Origin: Amphibalanus amphitrite | Taxonomy: Eukaryota; Arthropoda; Thecostraca; Balanomorpha; Balanidae | NCBI RefSeq assembly: GCF_019059575.1 | Contig: NW_024881869.1 | Coordinates: forward strand, 124,001-188,000 | Reading direction: 5' to 3' | DNA: 64,000 nt | Shown: positions 42,885 through 53,053 of the stretch, one piece after another | How positions within the stretch are numbered: position 1 is the first letter of the stretch | Layout: the number at the start of each line of letters is the position of its first letter | Made by a program: the position numbers and the translations under genes | The notes under the pieces: model-generated | The model's input: only the letters and a program-made list of their open reading frames with translations | The model's database searches: none | What the model was told of the DNA's origin: nothing

Positions 42885-42918
42885 CATAGACCTCTGTACA
42901 CCTGTACAGAGGTCTATG
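42885..42918. repeat. Perfect 34-nt palindrome
   Basis: CATAGACCTCTGTACA (42885-42900) is followed after two bases by its exact reverse complement (42903-42918). It could extrude as a cruciform or form a transcript hairpin. It may be a minimal foldback remnant; function unknown. Confidence 0.85.
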
Positions 42919-42929
42919 CTACAACATAT

Positions 42930-43750
42930 TCATGCTGCCTCGGAACCCAGCGACACATAACATTCCAAACTAGCCACTGTATTGGTGCAGCGGGAACATC
43001 CAACATAACCGAAAACATAGGGGCAGCACGCGGCGTGGGCCCGCAGCGCCAGCCCTCCTTCCGCCAAACTGCTGGTGGCCTGCCACCGCGTGACGCGTCC
43101 CATTTTCAGCCGCCGCGCCGCGCCGTCCAGGCGAGAGGTTATTCCGTTCGTCAGCCCCTTCCCCCGGCCTGCCGCCCTTGTTTTGACCTTCCCCCATCGG
43201 TCGGTGGGGGGGGGGGGAGGTGTTAACCGACCTTTGCTGACTAACAGCCCCACCCGGCAGTGAATCGCCTCCTGGCTAATCCTCATTATCCCCCGCCTCG
43301 CCGACAGCCGTTTGGGTGTCGGTGGCGGACGGTGTGCGTGCGGCCCGCCCCCGCCCCCGCCCCCGCCGCCGCCGCGGTCGCGGTCGTCGGGCGGAGGTGA
43401 CACGGGGGGCCGTTCACCCTCAGCTAAAGCGGGCCGGCAGGCCGTAAGGCAGCACTGCACGCCGATCACCACCATCTGTTTGTATGCGTGCGCCGGTTTT
43501 TTGCGCGTTGCAGTGCAGTCTCTGACATCGCAACAGTGCCGGCCGATGCAGCGTGGTCGGCGGAGGGAGGGGAGGGGAGGGGAGGGGGTAGCGGCGTTCA
43601 AGTCCGGTTCCGGCAGTGCCGATGTAACGAAGTAGCGGTCGGAACTCGGAACGGCTTCAGTTGTTTCCATGCCCAAACTTAAGACGCAGTCAAACTGATT
43701 ACACTTTAGATTATTTAATACCAGGAAACCAAAACAGTTAGTATCCAACC
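42930..43750. other. GC- and CpG-rich stretch with G-quadruplex-type runs
   Basis: The composition is strikingly GC-rich compared with its AT-rich surroundings, with CpG frequent. It has C5G-type repeats at 43340-43375 and GGGGA runs at 43561-43590, a strong G4 motif. A 272-residue minus-strand frame (42930-43748) is low-complexity and resembles no family. It could be an unmethylated promoter/first-exon region of a gene outside the recognisable sequence; this is conjecture. Confidence 0.5.
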
Positions 43751-43977
43751 AAACTGCATAAAAACTTCTGACCTTGTCTCTCCACTCACCACTGCTGACC
43801 CAGCTCTGTTTTTATCAGCGCGGTGACGGATCCAATAGAGCCCCGTCCCGCCCTACCCTGGTCATTCACACCGGTCACTCGGGGGGTGATGCAAGTGCCG
43901 CGGCGGTGCCGCAAGGCCGCACGGTACGACGGCGGCCTTGTGTGTCATGTGCCGCGCGACGGTGGACTGACCGGGAG

Positions 43978-44140
43978 ATTTGATGGTGGAATCAACGGCG
44001 GATTGGTCGCTGGACTGACCGGTGGATTTGGTGATGGACTGACCGCTGGATTGGCGGTGGAATTGACGGTGAATTGTTGGTGGACTGACTGGACGGTGGA
44101 TTGACATCGGACTGGGGGTGAATGACGGTGGATTGGTGGT
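43978..44140 (+). repeat. Minisatellite of GGTGGATTGAC-like units
   Basis: Imperfect repeats of about 12-18 bp around GGACTGACCGGTGGATTTGG run for about 160 bp. They create open frames rich in Gly/Leu/Thr or Pro/Ser that are probably not coding. Confidence 0.75.
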
Positions 44141-46155
44141 GGACCGACGGCTCCATTGCGTACATTTGAGTACCTATATCTCCGTACGTATCGAATGGAA
44201 ACCAAAACACTTTACAGACGTAAATGAAACTTCATTGAGAGTTTCTCAAGAAAAAGCAAGAAGATAGGAGCCAATTAATGAAAACCTAACAATTACCTAA
44301 TCACCTATTTGTACTTTGTAGTACTTCTTTCTGTTAGCAGCTCAGATTTGATGTTAATCTCTGCTAGACGGGACCTATTCTATTTGTAGATGTTTTAGAT
44401 TGCGCAAAACGCAAACTCCGCCATTGCTCCTCATGGAATCACGACTGGAATGTTTTGCAAACCGAACCGGTTGTATAACAGTGGAATTTCACAGCGACCT
44501 TCGCCAACAGATCAAAGGTCGGCTTATGATTTACGACTAAAACAAACAAATTGACCGCCTAAGCTTGCTTAATAAATTGGCATCGCTAAGCTTTTGCACC
44601 TGCGCACTTGTCGCGTTTTCCACATTTACCGACGTTTATTCTTGAGTTAAGTCATTTAGGTGTTACCTGAAGACAGACCAACAGTGTTTGGCAGCATGAA
44701 GAAATAAGAATACAAACGAAAAAGAATCCCCACGCGGTTCGCTACAGAGCTAGTTATAAGGATGCCAGTCCCATCTTGACTGATGCGGATACTTCACGGC
44801 ATCGTCCTCACTCCAGCCGAGCCCAGCGGGAAAATGACGACTCATGGCCGCCAGTCCGACCGTTATCCTGTCCAACTGTACGTGTTTGGGCGGGCCGTCA
44901 TGGGTATGTCGCGGACTTCCCAATGCGAGGTGTCACACAGAGCGAACACGACCTTCACCACGCCGGGTACGAGGCGCCTAATGCCTGGTAAGAACAGTTA
45001 CAATTAACGAGACGCCGTGTATGGAGCAGACGTTACGAGACGGAAAGCTGGGAATGCGCAGCAGGAAAAGATGGGGCGGATTACTCCTCAGATGGCATGA
45101 AGTGATGGATGGAGCATGCAGTGGAATGTGTGGTTCCATAAATGAGCCTATTTTGATACAAAACATTTCGAAAGTAGCTTTCCTGCTTTGTCTGTCTTTT
45201 GTGAAATAAATAAAGCATTTCACTTGAAGCCTTGATAGTGAACATCATAATTGAACGCATTTTGATTTTACCGTTTCTTTCTATCTTGAAGCAGCACTGT
45301 GTCTATCATTGAAAGGCTATAACCAGACCTGTGCTTAACTATTAAGTCACTAACCATTATGCAATGAACGTTACATCTGACGATTTTTTCCGATATAGCT
45401 CTCGGTCCCTGAAAATGGCGCGTTTCAGACGAATGTGGCGCGGTCACCGACCGGCGCTGCACGCTGCCGCGCCGGCTGCAATGTTGGGGGCTGTACTGCG
45501 CCCGTCCAGCCTGCACGCAGTGTCGGCGAACTGTGCGCCGAAAACAAGGTCACGCCACGGTCACAGCGCCCAAGGTCGAGCGGACGCGGCGCCGACAGGT
45601 ACCGCTCGGACCGACAGGGCGCCGTTTGCCACGCTGTCGGCGTCGACGGTAGGGTTAGTCGTTCCTAACCCCGCCTCATCGACACAGCGTCGTCGCCACA
45701 GTCGACCCCCCCCCCCCCCCCTCCCCACCCACCCACTCGGTCGATGGTCGGAACTATTCCATCCGGTCATCGCTCGCTCTGCAAGACGCACACAAACACG
45801 CCGTCTGCGGTCCGTCCGGTCACCCACCCGGCGCACCGGTAATTCAGGCGACTCGGCGCCGCCGGCGGGGTGCAGCCAACAGCTCCGACAGGATGGTGGC
45901 CTAGGTCAGTGCTCCTCGGCACTCAACACAGCGGCACTCCGCTCAGCAACAGGCGAGCGGGATCCGGCAGCGCCGCGGGCGATCCAGTAACGCGCAGCTG
46001 CGCGAGGGAGGGTAAACGACGGGCTGATGGCGGGGGCAGTGTCCCGAATGGAGGGCGCAGAGGTCGTGCGGTCATCACCATGCACAGGGTGAACAACAAC
46101 CGCCTGCCTGGCACGCCCGATGTTTAATTAAGGGTTATGATGATGTTTTGCAATG
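44141..46155. other. No gene recognised; GC-rich block at 45410-46060
   Basis: The left part is ordinary AT-rich DNA. 45410-46060 is CpG-rich with open frames on both strands (for example 45364-45990 plus) of low complexity, without motifs. A C-run lies at 45706-45722. Confidence 0.5.
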
Positions 46156-46159
46156 TTAA

Positions 46160-48440
46160 CCCTCTAATGCCCACACATTGTTCCACGGTTCCTAAAATTA
46201 GCACCTTGTGACATATGATTCATTTTGGGTCCCTTGTTCGAAATCTAAAGTCAAAAATTTTTTCGCAGTTCAAATTTCGGAAATAATTTTTGTATCAAAT
46301 ATGATACATTCGGCATTCCACTTGATTATTTTCAGTGGTATCAGACCACACAGAAGGAAGTTAAGACGTAGATGAGAAGGTTGTGTTATCAAAAATTTCA
46401 ATCATAAAAGTTGCAGTTAGAATGTGTAAAATGCAAGCAAGAAATCCTTTAGGTACTGTGCGCCACTTATCAGAACATTTTCTTAATATTTCATTGGCAT
46501 CCTACCTGTATCAAAATATCATTTCAGTCGGTGCTTAGGGAACAACGCTAATCATAGGCATCTATTTATGAGTGCCTTCTACTCCTTATTTCCACGATAC
46601 AGCACGTTGAACTTGTGCAATTTTTCATACTTCAGACATGTGGGCCATGCTTCTCAAACGTAGATGCGTTATGCATACTTGATATAGAAATGAAGACATT
46701 ACAGTTGGCTCGCGGTAAGTGGTCGAAGTGAAGCAGTTCTGATGCAAAATGCTGGACAGCCCGCCGACGGACCGGAATCAATGCCAAATACGATGTTGGT
46801 TTATCTTCATGATAGCCGGACAATCTCGGGTGACTGAAACTCTCAGCCTGTGAATCGTCAGTTAGCACTTTGACTGGTCGTGCGGTCCTCATGTCATCGG
46901 CGTCAGTACAACAGCCGCGCACTGACCAGTGCAGTAACCGTTGTACGTGACACGTGTCAGACAACAAAGGTACAGGTAACTGCATGTACCGATCGGCAGG
47001 AGCTTGCACAATATTCATTGACCTCATATGGAGGTGAGCATACGCAATGCCGCACTTTAGTACAAAAGTAGTATCCATGTTTTAGTATAAATCCTTTTTG
47101 TTCTGTGGCACTCGCTACCATACTTGGCGGCATATGTCAATATATGACAACAAATGACATACCTGGCAGTGAAAATGCTTGCCAGGTGTCAGGCACCTGC
47201 TGGAACCTGGCAGCAGCATGCATCTTCTTAGATAGGAAATCAAAGGAACCACGTCCTTCGGTCCGGAGTCTGTCTTCATGGCGAGCCCGTTTCGCCAGCT
47301 TCCTCTGACGGTGACGGTGTAGTTTTCCACTCCACATTCTATCTCTTACTACTGGGATGAACGGAGGAGATTTGAATCGCCAACAAATTGTGAGGCGTTC
47401 TCCAGTATGAACGAAAAATGCTGGCTGGCTGCTAATGCAAGTCTTCGGCTATGCCCAGCTATCACATAGACCCACAAGGGCATAAGCCCGTCCACAACCC
47501 GTTGGAATATCGAAATTGTGCAAGAGACCGCTGAATCCTCCTGTCCCAATCAAAGTCAAGTCTCAATTTTTGGTTTCATGAGTATAAACGCTCGCACGGA
47601 TGATCGTTCTTTGAAATCAACAAGCTTGTCATCGATAGCATGTCATTCCTAACGTGGTTTTAGAAGATTGGTCTGCTAGTGTCCTGCGATAAAAAAAAAA
47701 ATCACTATCGTCATCGTCAAACAGTTGGAAAACCAGATTCCTATGAGCGTTAGAAAAGTCGAGATGTATGAGGCATGTAAGGCCACTCATAGAAAGCTAG
47801 ATGTTAGGTGATTGACAAGGATGAGAGGCGGCATAAGCGTATCAATATTGTTGTGACATTTTAAGTCCGGAACGAAATAGAGTTATCTGGCGCAAGAGGT
47901 GCGAACTTCACAAATTTATGCAGCTTGTACCATCGCCATTTGCAATGACTCACAGGCCATTGCAATGCTTATCACCTGAGAAAACTATGGTATTGGCACA
48001 CCGTATGTTGCAGCGGCGAAAATTTCACAGAAAATATTGGAGTGCTATGCCCACTGTATCATATCTAGTATCCCCAAAATTAGGGGTCCATATCTTTGGC
48101 CCTGGAATAGCCGCAATGTTTTGCAACATACTATGATATATGGTGAAGATTTGTCTCACAGTATACCAAGTTTCTTTCCAAATAACTAATTTTTTGTTTT
48201 CTAAATGCTCAAATTTACACTTGCATCTCAAATTGATTTTCAGCAAAGGAGAAACGGACTCTCTCCAAAATCACCTGGTGGGAAACTGAGAAATCATTAC
48301 TTAAAAATGTTGCCACCTGGTGGTTGCCAAGACGTACCACTTCTGATACAGCAGGGTTTTCAACAATTTTCACCTCTATGATTAGCAGGCGAATTTTCTG
48401 CAAATTGACTTACAGATATGATACCGGGGGCACTAGAGGG
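46160..48440. mobile_element. piggyBac-type non-autonomous element, 2281 bp, TTAA target
   Basis: The ends CCCTCTAATGCCC and GGGGGCACTAGAGGG resemble textbook piggyBac termini and are flanked by TTAA (46156-46159; 48441-48444). The inverted repeats are only about 14 bp. No transposase frame is present. Unlike the other TTAA elements here it lacks G-run hairpins and AGGTCA clusters, so it is a separate lineage. Confidence 0.8.
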
Positions 48441-48444
48441 TTAA

Positions 48445-50462
48445 CATGACAAGCTGCTTGAGGCCTTCTTCATAAGCTAGCCCTTTCTTCACCCATCCAC
48501 TCTCTCCATTATCTTTCAAACCTCTGGCAAGAAGACGATGTGTAGCATGATTTAACACACAGTACCTAGGCATGCAACGTAACGCAAACGCCTACAGATT
48601 GGGACTTTATTTGTAGCTCTGCGTAGCTTAGATCGCGAGAAAATCTAGATAATTACCCAGAAATTGCGTATCCGCATATTTGGTACACCCACTCTGAAGC
48701 AAAAAGTGATACACGTATGTAGCAATAAAAGAAATGTAACCATAGCCAACATTATATAATCTACGTAATAATTTGCCTATAATTGTGTCTCTAAATAGGT
48801 CCAGGTATCGCCTATACATGTATGGATTACCAAGTTCATTAAATGCCGGGAAGGTTGTAGCTTCATAACTTGTTCATAATGGGAAGCGTATGTTATATGT
48901 TTCATGATTGGTTGAGCCTTCCAAACAACGGTATCCATCAAAGGCGCGGTCGCACCTAGTGAGGAGTAAATGTATTAAAATTGTGAGGAAGGCATGAAAA
49001 CACCAATTATGTTGAGATAATCGAACTAATATCTACCCAGAACCATCCGCGCTCCATGGCCTGGCAACCGACGGGTTCGGCATCGAGGAACATCCGCAGC
49101 ACAACTAACTTTTTTGTAAGTGCTGTTATAATCTCAAGAGGCTTTGGTAAGGCGGAAGTAAAAGAAAGAGATGCTTTTAATGATCCTAATCTGTGATCGA
49201 TCCCGGCGTGGTTAGGCAATTGATAAGGCTTTGATTTTTAATTATAAAATTAAATTGAAGTGACCTTGAAATGCATTTGACCTTGAATTAAAACATAAAA
49301 ATTTAAATAGCAAAAAACACGCCACCTTCGATTTGGGTAATTTTTACATATTATGTCCGTCACAATGTTCCTAACCATCTGTGAAAAAATTGGAGTGGGC
49401 CATTCATAACTTGCCGTTTTCATGCATCAACATCACGCAACCGCGCGTGACCTTGAAAGACAGAGTCAAGACATGCTTGCTTGTGTACACTTTCTGAAAT
49501 GAATGATTGCTGGTTAGTGATATCCCAAACTCTGCGAGAATGGAAATGCATAGTCATCGTAGTCAAGCATTCACGTTCCATTGTAAAAGTGTCTCAGGCA
49601 AACGGTATTTTGCGGTGAATTTTGAGCCGTGTGGAAATGCATCATGAAACAAATTCAACGAAAACAATAAACATTATCACGCAACGATATCTTCACGTCT
49701 TTTGATCTTCACTATACGAAAGAACATACATTTTTGAGTATGTATGGGGAATTTCTAGTTAATCCGATAATAAATATGGCAGTTAGAGTCCTGCTAAGAG
49801 TAACATGTCGCCGGCTGAGGCGGGATCGGCCGACAGTCACAATTTTGTGTTTACACGTTCATATTTCAATTGTTTACCAACCTATTTTCAGAATTCTTTC
49901 ACCATAAGATTGCCTGTACATTTCTTAGTCTTCTCACAAAATTTGACGCGAATCGAACGTAATCAGCGGTAAGGAACACGATGTAAAGACGGAACCGTTC
50001 CGTTCCGTCCCGGCACAGTCTACAATTCAGGCGGCGCGTAGCGGTCGGCGCCGGCTGCCGAGTCGCCGCGTCGCCGCGGCGACAGGATGTTCACTTTACA
50101 CCGCTATTACTAGAACAGTTGTGAACCGATTTTCTTATTGCTTGCACGATGAGATGTGCAATTCAATTCTGGACAGGTAGCCATAAGTAATTTCGCATCA
50201 ATATTATGAGATATTGGCGAAAAACAGGAGAGGTGGGGCGAAATTCACTCTTCCCCCTCCGCTGCGCGTGCTAACATACGTTTGCATATGTGCCATTTTC
50301 TTCAAAACTTATGAATGGCCCACTCTAATTTTTTCACAGGTTGTTAAGAATATGGTAGGCAATAAAATATATGAAAATGAGCCAAATCGAAGGTGGCGTG
50401 TTTTTTTGCATTTCAATTTTTGTGCTTAAGAACAGAGTTAAGCAAATTTCAAGGTCATATAT
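48445..50462. other. AT-rich intergenic sequence, no gene seen
   Basis: About 2 kb with only short open frames. Inverted matches around GAATGGCCCACTC (49396-49408 against 50314-50326) and CCACCTTCGATTTGG (49322-49336 against 50382-50396) indicate a roughly 1.1-kb foldback-like unit spanning 49260-50455. No recognised coding region lies inside it. Confidence 0.55.
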
Positions 50463-51198
50463 TTAACCCGCGAGTTGCTGGGGGGGGCGTTAAACGCCCC
50501 CACTTTTTTCGCCGGGCCATAGCATAAAAACGGCGCGCCGCAGGCGCGCCAAATTTTGGGTACCTGTAGGGAATTGATTGAAGTTTATTGTAACAAAGTT
50601 TCAAAAAAATCGGTCGGAAAATTTTTGAGATATCGAGATTTTAGTGACGTCATGATTTCTGAATTTTCGACCAAAAACGGCATATGTTCAAAAAATCATA
50701 TAAAATCACAGAATAGACATACAGACATGCCGTAAACGCCATTAGACTGCCAATACCATGAACAATCAAATGGCTATCTTCGATTATTGATTATCGTTCC
50801 ACATTTTCCAAAATCTTGAACTGAATCTTGGCAATTTCTCGTGACTACTTCACGACCATGATACATGCATTTCTTAAATTGAACTTTTTGAGCTAAACAC
50901 GTACACATATGATAAAATGAATGTCACCATCGTGTTTTACGCCCCAAATTACCCATAAAACATGTGTCACAGGCTGCGAATATCAATTTTGATTTTCGGG
51001 GATATGTGCTTACCCGGTTGACCTGACCTTGACCCTGACCTATGCTTGACTGACCCCTACATGAAGCTGACACTCTTGTAGGCCTTATATGATGGATTGT
51101 GCACCGTTTTGACAGAGTTTATGACGAGAGGCGCCCATTGCGAAGTCCTGAAGTCCATGCTACTGAAAGCCCGATTTCAGGTGTTTGACCTGACCTTG

Positions 51199-52859
51199 CA
51201 CTGGCGGATCCAGACTTGCGTTTTGGGGGGGGCCAACTCATGCAGGAGCCAAACCTAGGGTACCCCCAAATCCTGTTTTCTCATCGGATTTAGGCCACTT
51301 ATTTTTCGTCACAGCCCTGACACTATGAATATTTTTTTAAACTAAAAATAAAAATATATAAATGGTAGCCCACCCGACCCATGCCTTTATATTACTTTGT
51401 AAACACTTACCATTGCTTTTGTCGACCAGTTAACCCGCTTCGAGTCAGTGCTTGGGGCCCTTTGCGGGCCGGGAGGTGGTAAAACGGGAGGTGGTCTAAC
51501 TCGGCTCCTGGGCCAGGCACTGATTGAACTGTGCTTCATTATCGCTTGGGGGAGGGGGCAAACGGGCCACTTTAGGCCTCTGGGAAGGGGGCATGGCCCT
51601 AAATGCCCCCTCCCTGGATCCGCCAGTGTAAGAGACCATTGGAGCTGCAGTTGAGTACCTCAGACGTCAGGGTACGTCCTCAGATGTATAGGACTCGCAT
51701 GGAGACCTCTTATGCTATAGTGGACTGAAAGGACCCAAAGGAGCCTGTCTAGGGCTCCCGGAGATAGACGTGGGCCCTCAGAAGCCCGCCAGAGCCCCCA
51801 ATGAGGGATAAGTGAGGGATACCAAGTGCCTGCAATTGCATATTGCATAAGCCATAACGCCATTACAAATCAATATAATATGTACCAGTGGCAGATCCAA
51901 GGGGGGCCACATGGGTCATGACCCCCCTTGGTGCCCGGGGGCACCACAGGCCTGTCAGGGGCACCACCGGCCTAGCAGGGGCACCACCAGCCTGCCAGGG
52001 GCACCACAGGCCTAACAAGGGCACCACGGGCCTGTGAGGGGCCCCACAGGCTTGTCAGGGGCACTCCAGGTCTGTCAGGGACACCAGAGACCTGCCAGGG
52101 GCGCCGCCGGCCTCGCAGGGGCACCATGGGCCTGTCAGGGGCACCACAGTCCTGTCAGGGCCCAGGGGCACCAGCGGCCTAGCAGGGGCACCACAGGCCT
52201 GCCAGGGGCACCACCGGTCTAGCAGGGGCACCACCGGCCTCGCAGGGGCACCATGGGCCTGTCAGGGGCCCCACCGACCTCGCAGGGGTACCACCGGCCT
52301 CGCAGGCATCACGGCATCACGCAGGGGCACCTTGGGCCTGTCGGGGGCATCACGGGCCTGTTGGGGGCACTTTAGGCTTGTCAGGGGAACCACAGTCCTG
52401 CCAGGTCCCAGGGGCACCAGCAGCCTAGCAGGGGCACCCTAGGCCCGCCAGAGGCACCACAGGCCTGCCAGGGTCCAGGGGCACCACAGACCTACCAAGG
52501 GCACCACGGGTCTGTCAGGGGCACCTCAGGCTCCCGTGCCCCCCCCCCCCCTGGATCCGCCAGTGATGCCACACCACGCGAAACACCGCCAACTCCCAGC
52601 TACCACGCCTTAAACACGTGCCAACAAGTCTTTTTTGAAGGTCGACTCCACTCGCGCAACTTTTGACTGACCCTCACTGCTACCATATTGCTTCCATATA
52701 CTGCTGTGGAAAGCTTTACTTCATCAAGTGGCTAAAAACCTCCACCAAGGTATATTTTCTTAGCAATTTTTCTTACGTTTTGGGGGGGGGCCAAACAGGC
52801 CACTTTAGGCCTTTGGGGGGGGCCATGGCCCCCGTGGCCCCCCCCTGGATCCGCCAGTG
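51199..52859. mobile_element. hAT-type non-autonomous element, TIR CACTGGCGGATCCAG, TSD TGACCTTG
   Basis: The ends CACTGGCGGATCCAG and CTGGATCCGCCAGTG are flanked by identical 8-bp duplications TGACCTTG (51191-51198; 52860-52867). Rejoining the flanks gives GACCTGACCTTGACCCGACC, a natural clan interior. Further internal ends (right-type at 51626-51640; left-type at 51894-51908; right-type at 52550-52564) show that more than one related element is stacked here. Palindromes such as GGGGGGCCATGGCCCCC (52816-52832) recur. No transposase. Confidence 0.85.
51935..52530 (+). repeat. 20-bp minisatellite (AGGGGCACCACNGGCCTGNC)
   Basis: About 28 head-to-tail copies of a 20-bp unit, with substitutions concentrated at two positions and occasional insertions (extra GGGCCC). 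The array fills most of a hAT-end-bounded segment, as does the array at 6640-7190. Confidence 0.92.
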
Positions 52860-53053
52860 TGACCTTGACCCGACCTGTGACCTCAAAATTCAATTTTAAA
52901 ATACTCATCTGAAGCGTCTCGTCGCGTTCTTTCGTTTGCCGCCTCGTGCGTTTCGGTGCGCCTATCGGTTCTCGAGTTATCGGCTGGGGGCGTTTAACGC
53001 CCCCCCCCCAGCAAACGGTGGGTGGCGGAATACCCCAGCAACTGCCGGGTTAA

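Larger units (their letters stand above)
50467..53049. mobile_element. TTAA-flanked element hosting a hAT element
   Basis: The ends are CCCGCGAGTTGCTGGGG and CCCCAGCAACTGCCGGG, flanked by TTAA (50463-50466; 53050-53053). Hairpins are GGGGCGTTAAACGCCCC (50484-50500) and GGGGGCGTTTAACGCCCCC (52985-53007), with CGGCGCGCCGCAGGCGCGCC at 50530-50549. Its own interior is about 0.9 kb with GACCTGACCTTGACC tracts; the rest is the hAT element at 51199-52859. Confidence 0.87.

Noticed and set aside
42930-43748. 272-codon minus-strand open frame
   Set aside because: It runs through C5G and G-run repeats, giving poly-Gly/Pro stretches; no domain or supporting start context.
45364-45990. 208-codon open frame
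   Set aside because: Low-complexity, CpG-rich sequence with overlapping frames on both strands and no recognisable domain.
51935-52530. CRISPR-like array
   Set aside because: The 20-bp units are head to tail without spacers, inside a eukaryotic transposon; it is a minisatellite.
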